A program made the position numbers and the translations under genes. Below, in pieces: positions 1-8,338 of a stretch of DNA of 64,000 bases. Positions within the stretch are counted from its first letter, which is position 1, and every line of letters starts with the position of its first letter. Source of the stretch: JALHSW01 sp963720675. GTDB lineage: Bacteria > Actinomycetota > Acidimicrobiia > IMCC26256 > PALSA-555. The stretch covers positions 2,108,001 through 2,172,000 of the forward strand of contig CAVRGH010000010.1 of assembly GCA_963720675.1 (NCBI GenBank), written 5' to 3'. The notes under the pieces are model-generated. The model did no database searches, was not told the DNA's origin, and worked only from the letters and a program-made list of their open reading frames with translations.

Positions 1-243
1 GCGACGCTCGAGCAGCAAGGAGCGGTCGAATCGACGACGCTCGACGGCGCACAGCCCGCCCTCGTGCTCGCCAGTGCGGTCTCCGTGCTCGACACCGACG
101 CCGGGAGTGCCGCCGACGGGCGCGGGACCTTCGGGGTCACGCTGCTGGTGACGCCGCGCCAGGCCCGAGCCCTGGCCTTCGCGGCGACCCACGGCGTCAT
201 CACGCTGGCGCTCGTTCCGCCGGAAGAAGCCCGCGCCCCGTAG
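1..243 (+). CDS. CpaB/SAF-type pilus assembly protein, C-terminal fragment
   Basis: An open frame enters from the left edge and ends at a TAG at 241-243, giving 80 residues. The tail reads VTLLVTPRQARALAFAATHG followed by ITLALVPPEE. This alternation of valine-rich strands with a Gln-Ala-rich helix resembles the C-terminal domain of CpaB/RcpC proteins, which help assemble Flp/Tad-type pili outside the membrane. The start, the SAF domain and any signal peptide lie outside the window, so the family call rests only on the tail. No other pilus gene is visible in the window. Another protein ending in a similar fold remains possible. Confidence 0.5.
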   Translation, partial: ATLEQQGAVESTTLDGAQPALVLASAVSVLDTDAGSAADGRGTFGVTLLVTPRQARALAFAATHGVITLALVPPEEARAP

Positions 244-276
244 CATCCATGCTCCGCCGACGGGCAAGGGGCTCCG

Positions 277-1107
277 GTGTCCATCCTGCACGCCATCATC
301 CTGGGCATCGTCCAAGGCCTGAGCGAGTTCCTGCCGATCTCGTCCAGCGGCCACCTGATCCTCGTCCCGGAGCTGTTCGGCTGGCACGAGCTGACCCGCG
401 ACCCGTCGCTGAACAAGACGTTCGACGTGGCGCTGCACATGGGCACGCTCATCGCCGCGGTGTGGTACTTCCGCCGCGACGTCTGGAAGTACTTCTTGGC
501 CGGGTTGCAGACCATCAGGCAGCGCGGCGTGCGCACCACCGACGAGCGGCTGGCATGGCTGCTGGTCCTGTCGGCGATCCCCGGCGCGATCGTCGGCGCG
601 CTGTTCGCGAGCACCATCGAGGACGAGCTCGGTGACCCGGTCCTCATCGGCGTGATGCTGATCGTCTTCGGCTTCGTGCTCCTCGTCGTCGACCGGCTCG
701 GCGGGCGACGGCCGAGCGACGACTTCCGGCGGCGCGACGCCCTGCTCATGGGTGTGGCGCAGGCGGTCGCGCTGCAGCCGGGCGTGTCCCGGTCGGGGGT
801 CACCATGACGATGGGGCGCTGGCTGCGCTTCGACCGTGCCGCGGCGGCCCGCCTGTCCTTCCTCATGGCGATCCCGATCACCGCGGGTGCCGGCGTCTAC
901 AAGGGCCTCGAGGTCGGGCGCGACGGGATCCCGTCGGGCTTCGCCGCTCCGTTCGTCTGGGGCATGATCGCCGCCGCGGTCAGCGGCTTCCTCGCGATCG
1001 CCTGGTTGCTGCGCTACCTGCGCACGAACTCGTTCATGCCGTTCGTGATCTACCGCTTCATCGTCGGGGGCGCCATGATCATCATCTTCGCGACCGGGTT
1101 GCGATGA
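277..1107 (+). CDS. uppP: Undecaprenyl-diphosphatase UppP (BacA family)
   Basis: This integral membrane enzyme dephosphorylates undecaprenyl diphosphate, recycling the lipid carrier for peptidoglycan and other envelope polymers. The 276-residue length is typical. Near the N-terminus the active-site segment GLSEFLPISSSGHLIL carries the conserved Glu17, the Ser cluster and His26. The second signature, PGVSRSGVTM, follows around residue 165-175 and contains the catalytic Arg. Several hydrophobic helices fill the remainder. The start is a GTG at 277 preceded by a purine-rich AAGGGG at about 266-271. It overlaps the next gene by 4 nt (ATGA), so the two are probably co-transcribed. Confidence 0.95.
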   Translation: MSILHAIILGIVQGLSEFLPISSSGHLILVPELFGWHELTRDPSLNKTFDVALHMGTLIAAVWYFRRDVWKYFLAGLQTIRQRGVRTTDERLAWLLVLSAIPGAIVGALFASTIEDELGDPVLIGVMLIVFGFVLLVVDRLGGRRPSDDFRRRDALLMGVAQAVALQPGVSRSGVTMTMGRWLRFDRAAAARLSFLMAIPITAGAGVYKGLEVGRDGIPSGFAAPFVWGMIAAAVSGFLAIAWLLRYLRTNSFMPFVIYRFIVGGAMIIIFATGLR

Positions 1108-1817
1108 CCGGCGAGCTCACCCGCCCGGTCGAGCTCGTGATCTTCGACTACGGCGGGGTGATCTCCGAGCGGCTCCTCGACGACCTCATGCTGTTCGAGG
1201 AGCGCATGGGGTACCCGGCGGGATCGGTGGACCGGCTGCTGTTCGGCGAGATCCCGGAGGGGAGCGACGGCGACCCGGTCGACGGCGCCTACGACGAAGG
1301 GTCGGTCCACGACTTCCACCTGCTCGAGACCGGCGACATCGGGTTCGACGAGTACCTCGAGAACCTCGTGCGCCGAGCGCCCGACATCATCGGGCGGGAG
1401 CTGGAGCCCGACGCCTTCCTGGAGTTCACCGTCTCGACCGGGCTCCGGGTCATGTGGCCGATCGTCCACGAGATCCGTCGCCTCCAGGCGGAGCGCGTCG
1501 CGCTCGCGTTGCTCACCAACAACGTCAAGGAGTTCGGCGACTCGTGGCGCGCGTCCTTCCCCGTCGACGAGCTGTTCCCCGTCGTCGTGGACTCGAGCGA
1601 GGTGGGCATGCGCAAGCCCGACCCGCGGATCTACCACCTCACGTGCGAGCGGGCGGGCTACGAGCCGGCGGTGTCGGTGTTCCTCGACGACAACCGCGAC
1701 AACGTCGCGTCGGCGCGTGCGCTGGGCATCGAGACCGTGCACGTCGGCCGCGACCCGCTCGCGACCATCGCAGAGCTCCGGGCGATCCTCGACCGGCGCG
1801 GCGTCACGACCCGCTGA
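1104..1817 (+). CDS. HAD-superfamily hydrolase
   Basis: A 237-residue haloacid dehalogenase-like protein. Motif I is IFDYGGVISE with the nucleophile Asp15, motif II is LLTNNVKE, motif III carries the Lys of RKPDPRIY, and motif IV is FLDDNRDNV. The second Asp of the classical DxD is replaced by Gly (DYGG). This is seen in the soluble-epoxide-hydrolase N-terminal/ACAD10-like branch and in dehalogenase-type members, so the substrate cannot be assigned. Its start overlaps uppP by 4 nt. Its last 14 nt overlap the end of the convergent pmbA gene. Confidence 0.85.
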   Translation: MTGELTRPVELVIFDYGGVISERLLDDLMLFEERMGYPAGSVDRLLFGEIPEGSDGDPVDGAYDEGSVHDFHLLETGDIGFDEYLENLVRRAPDIIGRELEPDAFLEFTVSTGLRVMWPIVHEIRRLQAERVALALLTNNVKEFGDSWRASFPVDELFPVVVDSSEVGMRKPDPRIYHLTCERAGYEPAVSVFLDDNRDNVASARALGIETVHVGRDPLATIAELRAILDRRGVTTR

Positions 1818-3153
1818 CGGCCATCTCCCCGACCAGCACGGTCATGCCGGCCGCGCCCCCGGGGAGCCACGTCAGGTCCGAGCCGATCTCGACGATGTCC
1901 TGCAGCATGCGTGGCAGCGTCGATGCGATCGTGACCTCACGGACCGGCTCCGCGAACGCTCCGTCGCGCACCATGAGCCCGTCGGCGCCGACCGAGAAGT
2001 CGCCGCTCACCGGGTTGGTCCCCGAGTGCAGGCCCGAGACGGACTGCACGAACAGCGCCTCCCCGGCGCTCGTGCGGATCTCCTCGGGCGAGCGAGTGCC
2101 CGCGGAGAGCCGCAGCGCACGGGCCCCGGCGCCCGGAGTCGAGGCGTAGCCGCCGCGGACCGCGGAGCCCGTCGTGCCCGACCCGGATCGGCGGCCGGTT
2201 GCGACGTTGTGCAGGAACCCGCGCAGCGCACCGTCGGCGATGAGTTGGACGGTTCCGGTGGGGACGCCTTCGGAGTCGTAGGGCGCGGCGCCGAACGCCT
2301 CGGGGTTGGTCGGGTCGTCCACGAGGGTGACGCCGGCCGCAGCAACCTGCTCGCCCAACCGGTCGACGAACATGGACCGGCCCTTCATGACCGCCTCCCC
2401 ACCGAGCGCGGCACCGAGGAGCGCGAGCACGGAGCGGGTGACCAGCGGATCGAAGATCACGGGCAGCCGCCGGGACCGCGGCTGCGTGGCACCGAGGAGG
2501 CGCACGGCCCGCTCCGCCGCGTCGCGCGCCGTGATCTCGACGTCGAGGTCGGCGAAGGAACGTCCGGCGGAGAACCCGTAGCCGGTGCGCGTCTCGACCC
2601 CTTCGCCCGCCAACGCAAACGACGCGACCGAGCACGTGGTGCGGCGCGAGGTCGCTTCGACCCCCAGCGAGTTCACGAGCGCGGCCTCGACCGCCGCGTC
2701 ACCGTACGACGCGGACTCGACGGCGCGGACCCGACCGTCGGCTGCGAGCGTCGCGGCCTCGGCGCGCAGCGCCAGCGCGACCTTCTCGTCGGTCGACGTC
2801 GTGGTGGTGTCGTCGCGCCAGAGATCGAGCGGCGCGACCGGGCGACGGCAGTCGTCGGGTGACGCGATGGCCTGGAACTCGTCGGGCGTCGCGAACCCGG
2901 TGTTGTCGCGAGCCTCCGAGAGCGCTTCGTCGACGACGTCGTCGTCGAGCGACCCGGCCCACGCGAACCCCTGGCGTCCGTCGACGAGCACACGCACGCC
3001 GACACCGGCACGCCCGGCGACGACCAGCGACTCGACGCCGCCCGCGTGCACCTTCACATCGGTCTCGCGCGTCCGCGAGACGTACGCCTCGATCTGCTCG
3101 GCCCCGCTCGCCTGCCCCGCGATCCGCCGGGCCAGGTCGAGCAGCTCAGACAT
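1804..3153 (-). CDS. pmbA: TldE/PmbA-family metalloprotease subunit
   Basis: A 449-residue PmbA (TldE) protein, partner of TldD in a heteromeric protease that in other bacteria processes peptides such as microcin B17 and degrades CcdA. The ATG at 3153 (MSELLDLARRIAGQASGAEQ) is chosen because the frame upstream of it crosses a palindromic repeat and reads antisense to tldD codons. The family pattern is present: an N-terminal alpha/beta region (ARDNTGFATPDEFQ), a central DPLVTRSVLALLGAALGGEA segment and a C-terminal SGDFSVGADGLMV strand. As expected for this subunit, it lacks the HExxxH zinc motif found in TldD. It lies downstream of tldD in the same orientation and ends by overlapping the HAD gene. 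Confidence 0.92.
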   Translation of the reverse strand: MSELLDLARRIAGQASGAEQIEAYVSRTRETDVKVHAGGVESLVVAGRAGVGVRVLVDGRQGFAWAGSLDDDVVDEALSEARDNTGFATPDEFQAIASPDDCRRPVAPLDLWRDDTTTTSTDEKVALALRAEAATLAADGRVRAVESASYGDAAVEAALVNSLGVEATSRRTTCSVASFALAGEGVETRTGYGFSAGRSFADLDVEITARDAAERAVRLLGATQPRSRRLPVIFDPLVTRSVLALLGAALGGEAVMKGRSMFVDRLGEQVAAAGVTLVDDPTNPEAFGAAPYDSEGVPTGTVQLIADGALRGFLHNVATGRRSGSGTTGSAVRGGYASTPGAGARALRLSAGTRSPEEIRTSAGEALFVQSVSGLHSGTNPVSGDFSVGADGLMVRDGAFAEPVREVTIASTLPRMLQDIVEIGSDLTWLPGGAAGMTVLVGEMAVSGS

Positions 3154-3160
3154 GGATCCC

Positions 3161-3220
3161 GAGGTGCTTTGGCGTCGGTATTGGGTGTCTGAGACACCGT
3201 TGTCGACGCCAAAACGCCTC
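3161..3220. repeat. Dispersed palindromic repeat, copy 1
   Basis: A 60-bp imperfect inverted repeat between tldD and pmbA. The outer arms GAGGTGCTTTGGCGTC and GACGCCAAAACGCCTC pair with two mismatches. The centre contains GGTGTCTGAGACACC, itself a palindrome. A second copy, inverted relative to this one and about 84 percent identical over about 50 nt by eye, lies at 36934-37001. Two intergenic copies in 64 kb suggest a REP- or MITE-like family. It could also act as a transcriptional attenuator between tldD and pmbA. Confidence 0.75.
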
Positions 3221-3230
3221 GGAGGGGCGC

Positions 3231-4619
3231 TCAGGCATCGGCGGTGCCGCCGACGGTCAGCTCGGCCACGCGCAGCGTCGGCTGGCCGGCGGAGACGGGG
3301 ACACCCTGCCCGTCCTTCCCGCAGGTACCCGCCCAGGTGTCGAAGTCGTCGCCGACCGCATCGACCAGTCGCAGGGTCTCGGGTCCGTTGCCGATGAGCT
3401 GGGCCGCCCGCACCGGCTCGGTGATCTCGCCGTGCTCGATGAGGTACGCCTCGGTCACGCCGAAGACGAAGTCGCCGGTCGCGGTGTTCACCTGCCCACC
3501 TCCGAGCGCGGCGCAGTAGATGCCCCGCTCGGTGCGCGCCACGATGTCGTCGGGGTCCTCCTCGCCCGCAAGGAGGTAGGTGTTCGTCATCCGCACCATC
3601 GGCAGGTCGCGGTACGTCTCGCGGCGACCGTTCCCGCCGCTCGCGCGGCCTTCCTTGCGGGCACGCGTGAGGTCCCACAGGTAGTCGGTGAGGACGCCGT
3701 CCTCGATCAGCACGTTGCGCTGCGCCGGCGTGCCCTCGTCGTCGATCGCGTACGTCCCCCACTCCTTCGAGTAGGTGCCGTCGTCGACGATGGTGACGAG
3801 CGGCGACGCGACCTGCTCGCCGACCCGGCCCCGGAAGACCGATGCGTCGCGCCCGACCAGGTCGGACTCGAGACCGTGCCCGCACGCTTCGTGGAACAGC
3901 ACACCGCCGGCACCCCGGCGCAGGACGATCGGCATCTTCCCCGAAGGGGCCGGACGGGCCCGGAGCATCGCGAGGGCGCGATCGGCGGCGGTGAGCGCAA
4001 CCGACTCGGGATCGACCTGGTCGAACAGCTCGAAACCCATCGTGCGCCCGGGACCCTCGGTCCCGGTCTGCATGCCGGTGTCGCCGACCGCGACGCACTG
4101 CACCATGAAGCGCGTGCGCACCTGGTCGTCCTCGGCGAGCAGCCCCTCGGAGTTCGCCACGAGGATCCGTCGGCGGCTGTCGGCGTACGCGGCGCTGACC
4201 TGCGAGATCGTGTCGCTGCGCCCTCGCGCCGCGGCGTCGGCCGTCCGGAGCAGCTCGACCTTGCGCGCCTTCGAGACCGACTCGGGTGGGACGAGGATCT
4301 CGTGCGGTTCGGTCGGGCGCGCCTCGAGGCCGACGATCGTCGCTCCGTCCTCGGTGTCGCGGGCGGTCGCGGCTGCCGCGTCGGCCGCGGCACGCAGCCC
4401 GGCTTCGGAGAGGTCGGCGGTGTGGGCGTATCCGGTCGTCTCACCGCGCACGACCCGCACGCCGGCACCACGCGCTCGCCCGGACACGAGCTCTTCGACC
4501 CGCCCGTCGTCGAAGCGAGCACTCGAGCTGCGGCGATCCTCCGCGAAGACCTCCGCGAAGTCGCCGCCGTGGTGGAGGGCGTGGCGGAGCGTGCGCTCGA
4601 GGATGTCGGGTTCGATCAC
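3231..4619 (-). CDS. tldD: TldD metalloprotease subunit
   Basis: A 462-residue TldD protein, the zinc-binding subunit of the TldD/PmbA protease. The motif HEACGHGLESD, at about residue 240-250, supplies the HExxxH zinc ligands. The N-terminal region (RFDDGRVEELVSGRARGAGV) and the C-terminal VNTATGDFVFGVTEAYLIE are typical of the family. The start is GTG at 4619, and pmbA lies 77 nt downstream, separated by a palindromic repeat. It is divergent from the thioesterase gene at 4640 with only 20 bp between the two starts, so the promoters must overlap or lie inside the coding regions. Confidence 0.95.
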   Translation of the reverse strand: MIEPDILERTLRHALHHGGDFAEVFAEDRRSSSARFDDGRVEELVSGRARGAGVRVVRGETTGYAHTADLSEAGLRAAADAAAATARDTEDGATIVGLEARPTEPHEILVPPESVSKARKVELLRTADAAARGRSDTISQVSAAYADSRRRILVANSEGLLAEDDQVRTRFMVQCVAVGDTGMQTGTEGPGRTMGFELFDQVDPESVALTAADRALAMLRARPAPSGKMPIVLRRGAGGVLFHEACGHGLESDLVGRDASVFRGRVGEQVASPLVTIVDDGTYSKEWGTYAIDDEGTPAQRNVLIEDGVLTDYLWDLTRARKEGRASGGNGRRETYRDLPMVRMTNTYLLAGEEDPDDIVARTERGIYCAALGGGQVNTATGDFVFGVTEAYLIEHGEITEPVRAAQLIGNGPETLRLVDAVGDDFDTWAGTCGKDGQGVPVSAGQPTLRVAELTVGGTADA

Positions 4620-4639
4620 GGGGTCGCTAGGGTAGGCGA

Positions 4640-5023
4640 ATGGATCTGCGGCCCGGACTCACGGCCACCGTCAGCATGACGGTCGCCGACGCCGACACCG
4701 CGGTCGCACTCCGCAGCGGTGACGTCCCCGTGCTCGCCACGCCTCGAGTGGTGAGCCTCGCCGAGGAGGCGTCGGTCCAGGCCGTCGCCGGTGCGCTCGA
4801 CGAGGGGCAGACCACGGTGGGCTACCGGGTCCAGCTCGACCACCTCGCGCCGACCGCCGTCGGCGGCCACATCGACGTGGAGGCCACGCTCGAGACCGTC
4901 GAGAGCCGCCGCCTGACCTTCCGCGTCTCGGTGAACGACGGGCGCGGCCTCGTCGCCGCCGGGCGGATCACCCGCGTGGTCGTCGAGCGCCTCCGGTTCC
5001 TCGAGAAGGCCGCCGGGGCATGA
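4640..5023 (+). CDS. FlK-like hotdog-fold thioesterase
   Basis: A 127-residue single hotdog domain. The segment VPVLATPRVVSLAEEASVQA matches the signature of fluoroacetyl-CoA-thioesterase (FlK)-like proteins, in which a Thr/Ser and a Glu on the hotdog helix act with a His. Here the Glu pair follows SLA, and a His occurs in LDHLAPTAVG. Members hydrolyse short acyl-CoAs, but the substrate here is unknown. Its stop overlaps the start of the following membrane protein gene by 4 nt (ATGA). Confidence 0.8.
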   Translation: MDLRPGLTATVSMTVADADTAVALRSGDVPVLATPRVVSLAEEASVQAVAGALDEGQTTVGYRVQLDHLAPTAVGGHIDVEATLETVESRRLTFRVSVNDGRGLVAAGRITRVVVERLRFLEKAAGA

Positions 5024-5707
5024 GCGACGAGCCGACGGATCCGGCGACCGGCGGCGACGGCGGCCCCGATCGGGGGGAGGACGAAGCCGGCTGGGCCGTC
5101 CCGAACCTCGAGCCGCGCACCCCCGAGACCACGCCCGAGGCCGCGGTGCCACCGCCGCCTCCGCCCCCGGGTCACCACCGGCGCCCGCCGCGCCGATCGC
5201 ACCCGTGGCATCCGCACCCGCCGCGCCCCCGCGGCGCCGCCCGCGCCCACCCAGGGGTGGGCCATCCCGCCCGCCGGCGCTCCTGCTCCCGGCGCGCCAC
5301 CCCGCAAGCGCCGCGGCTGGATCGTCGTGCTGGTGCTCGCGCTCGGCACGATCCTGCTCTTCGTGCTCGCGGGCACCGTGCTCTTCGTCGACCGGTCGCT
5401 GCCGCCCTACCAGGGTGCCTACGACTTCCTCGACGACGTCACCGCCGGACGCGAGCAGGCCGCGGTGGCGCGTCTCTGCGCCGCCGACCGCAGCGACCCG
5501 CAATCGGCGTTCGACGCACTGAGCCGACGGATCGACTTCGGCGACAAGATCACCGTGAACGCACTCAGCGTCGATCGCGACGGTGACCGCGCGACGGTCG
5601 AGGTGAGGGTGGACCCGGGCGGGTCGAGCTCGGCGCGGAGCTTCGACCTCCCGATGCGCGAAGAGGGTGGCGACTGGAAGGCCTGCCCCGGCGACCTGCG
5701 GCAGTGA
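5020..5707 (+). CDS. Single-pass membrane protein with Pro-rich N-terminus (two frameshifts as sequenced)
   Basis: The ATG at 5020 begins an acidic then proline-rich cytoplasmic region. A transmembrane helix (WIVVLVLALGTILLFVLAG) follows, then an external domain of about 100 residues (YQGAYDFLDDVTAGREQAAV and onward) that vaguely resembles DUF4878/lumazine-like secreted domains. The reading frame changes twice. Restoring one C in each of two C5 runs, at 5164-5168 and 5226-5230, gives a continuous Pro/Ala-rich linker into the helix. Both events are therefore probably homopolymer deletions rather than real mutations. The function is unknown. It ends just before a convergent gene, with a hairpin over the stop codon. 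Confidence 0.7.
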
Positions 5708-5756
5708 CGGGCTGGTGACGTCGCGGCCGCGATGGAGCGGCGCACACCGTCACTGC
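5701..5756. terminator. Hairpin between convergent genes
   Basis: GCAGTGACGG at 5701-5710 pairs perfectly with CCGTCACTGC at 5747-5756 around a GC-rich loop. It covers the TGA of the upstream gene and lies before the end of the convergent ThDP-enzyme gene. There is no U tract, as is common in high-GC actinobacteria. It is a likely bidirectional terminator. Confidence 0.5.
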
Positions 5757-5773
5757 TCCCGCAACCGGAGGAA

Positions 5774-7402
5774 TCAGCCCAGGTTCGACGAGCGCGGGTA
5801 GGCGTCGGCCGGGTCGGTGAGGACGTTCACCACCGACAGTCCGTCGTGCGCGAAGGCACGGTCGAGCGCCGGACCGATCCCACTGGGCTCGTCGACCAGC
5901 TCGCCGTGGGCACCGAGCGCGGACGCGACCTCGTCGTAGCGCGTCCCGGGGCGGAGCTCGGCCACCACGTCGTACCCGAAGATCATCTGCATCGGGTGCT
6001 TCTCGAGGCCCCAGATCCCGTTGTTCCCGATCACCGCGGTGACGTTCACGCCGTGCCGCACGAGCGAATCGAGGTCGCCGAGCGTGAACCCGATCGCGCC
6101 GTCGCCGTAGCAGACGACGACCTGTCGATCGGGGTGCGCGAGCGCGGCCCCGAGCGCGTACCCGGTCCCGGTACCCAGGCAGCCATAGGGGCCGGGGCCG
6201 AGGAAGCACCCCGGGGTGTAGGTGTCGATGTACTTGCCGGCGTAGGACACGAAGTCACCGCCATCGCCGATCACGATCGCGTCGCGGGCGAGGCGCGATC
6301 GCAGCTCGCCGTAGATGCGCGCGGGATCGATCGGCGCGGCATCGGACTCGAGCCGGAGTGCCTCGGTCGTGCGCTTGGCCTGCTCGTCGTCGCGAAGGGT
6401 CGCGGCCCACGCATCGCGTTCGGCACGGGCGCCGGCGTCACCCGCGCTCGGTGCCAGCGACGCGAGCGTGGCGAACGTGGCCCGGAGGTCGCCGCCGACC
6501 GACGCCGCGAGGTCCACGTGGGTGGCGACGCCCTCGGGAGTGTCGCTCAGGTGCACGACGGGCACGGCGTACGCGCCGAACCCGAGGCGGAAGTCGAGCG
6601 GGGTCCCGGCCACGATCACCAGATCGGCGTCCGTGAACGCGGCGCCGCGCGCCCGGGCGAACGCGAGCGGATGGTCGGCCGGCACCACGCCCCGCCCCAT
6701 GTCGTTGCCGAAGACCGGGATGCCCAACGCTTCCACGAACGCGAGCGCCTCGGCCTCGGCGCCGGCCCAGTAGACATCGGCTCCGACCATGAGCACCGGT
6801 CGGCGCGACCGGCCGGCGAGCTCGGCGACGGCGCGCACGGCGTCCGGGTCGGGCTCGGCGCCGCGCAGGGCGGGCGCATCGGGCGCGCTCGGGACGGTCG
6901 CCTCGCTCGGACCCCAGCCGTCGAGCGGGACGTCGACGAACGCCGGCCCACGGTGCGGTGACCGGGCGGAGCGCAGCGCGGCGTCGAGACCGACGGGGAT
7001 GTCGTCAGATGTCTCGAGCGTCGCGGCATGCTTCGTGACGGATCGGACGATGGGGAGGTGGTCGAGCTCCTGGAGCGAGCCGACCCCCCAGCGAGCGTGC
7101 GGTGCGCGGCCGCCGATCACGCAGACCGGAGACCCGTTGAAGAACGCGGTCGTGATCGCACTGATGCCGTTCGTCACACCCGGACCGGCGGTCAGCGCCG
7201 CGACACCGACCCGACGCGTCACCTTCGCCCACCCCTCGGCCGCGAACGCCGCGGTCTGCTCGTGGCGCGTGTCGACGAGACGGATGTCCGTCTTCACGCA
7301 GCCGTCGTAGAGCGGGAAGAGGTGACCGCCCGACAGCGTGAACACCGTGTCGACGTCGTGCCCCCGCAACGTCTGCGCCGCGAGCAGCCCCCCGTCAGGC
7401 AC
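5774..7402 (-). CDS. Thiamine-diphosphate-dependent enzyme, acetolactate synthase-like
   Basis: A 542-residue three-domain ThDP enzyme. The N-terminal pyrimidine-binding domain has the activating Glu in DTRHEQTAAFAAEGWAK and the GPGVTNG loop. The central domain follows at about residue 190-320. The C-terminal diphosphate domain carries GDGAIGFTLGDLDSL and then IGNNGIWG, the metal/ThDP-binding GDG...N pattern. Similarity to acetolactate synthase, oxalyl-CoA decarboxylase and 2-hydroxyacyl-CoA lyase families does not fix the substrate. No regulatory subunit gene is adjacent, which argues against biosynthetic ilvB. GTG start at 7402; it overlaps the upstream hydrolase gene by 8 nt, suggesting translational coupling. 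Confidence 0.85.
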   Translation of the reverse strand: MPDGGLLAAQTLRGHDVDTVFTLSGGHLFPLYDGCVKTDIRLVDTRHEQTAAFAAEGWAKVTRRVGVAALTAGPGVTNGISAITTAFFNGSPVCVIGGRAPHARWGVGSLQELDHLPIVRSVTKHAATLETSDDIPVGLDAALRSARSPHRGPAFVDVPLDGWGPSEATVPSAPDAPALRGAEPDPDAVRAVAELAGRSRRPVLMVGADVYWAGAEAEALAFVEALGIPVFGNDMGRGVVPADHPLAFARARGAAFTDADLVIVAGTPLDFRLGFGAYAVPVVHLSDTPEGVATHVDLAASVGGDLRATFATLASLAPSAGDAGARAERDAWAATLRDDEQAKRTTEALRLESDAAPIDPARIYGELRSRLARDAIVIGDGGDFVSYAGKYIDTYTPGCFLGPGPYGCLGTGTGYALGAALAHPDRQVVVCYGDGAIGFTLGDLDSLVRHGVNVTAVIGNNGIWGLEKHPMQMIFGYDVVAELRPGTRYDEVASALGAHGELVDEPSGIGPALDRAFAHDGLSVVNVLTDPADAYPRSSNLG

Positions 7403-8231
7403 TGAGCTGCTCGTTCGTTCGGCCCGTCTGCCGCAAGAATCGGTCCACTGCGGTGAACCAGGCTTCGGGGTTCTCGAACTGGGGTGAGTGGCCGGCGTCG
7501 GGGATGACGACGAGCTCGGAGCCGCGGATCGTCTCGGCCATGTGGTGCGCGTCCTCGAGGAAGTTCACGTCCTGGTCGCCGACGAGCACGAGGGTCGGAC
7601 AGGTGATCGCGGCCATCGCCGCGAGCTGGTCGGGCTGCTCGACGATCTCACGGGCGAGCGTGGCGTACGCCATCGGCGCGACCTGCCCCCACTTCCGCGC
7701 GTTGCGCTCCGCGTAGTCGGGTCGTGTCGCGCGCACGCGACGGTCCGCCTCGGAGCCGAGCGCGTCCGCCTCGTCGAGCAGCACGCGCAGCACCGTCATC
7801 CCGTCGCTGAGCGCGACGTCGGCGGCGTAGCGCGCCAGCTCGGGGTCGATGGCCTTCGGCGCGCCGTGCGAGGTGTCCATGAGCACGAGGGCTTCGACCC
7901 GCTCCGGGTGCGCGAGCACCACGCGCCGCGCCACCATGCCGCCCATCGAGTAGCCGAGGAGCCGGAAGCGTTCGATCCCGAGCGCATCGGCGACGACCAG
8001 GGTGTCCGCGGCGAGGCGGTCGAGGGAGTAGTCGGACGCCTCGGTGGGGTCGTCGCTCTCGCCGTGGCCCCGGTGGTCGAAGGTCACGACCCGGGCGTGT
8101 TCGGCGAAGCGCTCCAGGTGGTCGTCGAAGTCCTCACGGGCCCCGGTGAACCCGTGGACCATGAGGAACGGCGGCCCGGCGCCGTGCTCCTCGACGGCCA
8201 GGGAGACGCCGTCGTCGGTGAGGACTCGCAA
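7395..8231 (-). CDS. Alpha/beta-fold hydrolase
   Basis: An alpha/beta hydrolase with the oxyanion segment MVHGFTGAREDFDDH, the nucleophile elbow GYSMGG, the acid residue in LVGDQDVNF and the catalytic His in PDAGHSPQFENP. The frame is open to a possible ATG at 8297. Homology begins near RVLTDDGVSLAVEE, and a TTG at 8231 has a good purine-rich site (GGAAGAGGGAG) upstream, so the shorter 278-residue form is preferred. It is co-transcribed with the ThDP enzyme through an 8-nt overlap. That pairing suggests acyl or keto-acid metabolism, but no substrate can be named. Confidence 0.82.
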   Translation of the reverse strand: MRVLTDDGVSLAVEEHGAGPPFLMVHGFTGAREDFDDHLERFAEHARVVTFDHRGHGESDDPTEASDYSLDRLAADTLVVADALGIERFRLLGYSMGGMVARRVVLAHPERVEALVLMDTSHGAPKAIDPELARYAADVALSDGMTVLRVLLDEADALGSEADRRVRATRPDYAERNARKWGQVAPMAYATLAREIVEQPDQLAAMAAITCPTLVLVGDQDVNFLEDAHHMAETIRGSELVVIPDAGHSPQFENPEAWFTAVDRFLRQTGRTNEQLSA

Positions 8232-8338
8232 CCGCTGCTCCCTCTTCCGGCTGATCCCGGCCGCTGCACGCCTGCTCCCAGCGCTCGGACGCCCCACACG
8301 ACGGGACGACCCTGGCGGTGAGGCCGTACTCTACGGGG

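Noticed and set aside
3154..4098. A long frame joining pmbA to upstream sequence across the palindrome
   Set aside because: The added part is antisense/out-of-frame to tldD codons; MSELL at 3153 matches the family start.
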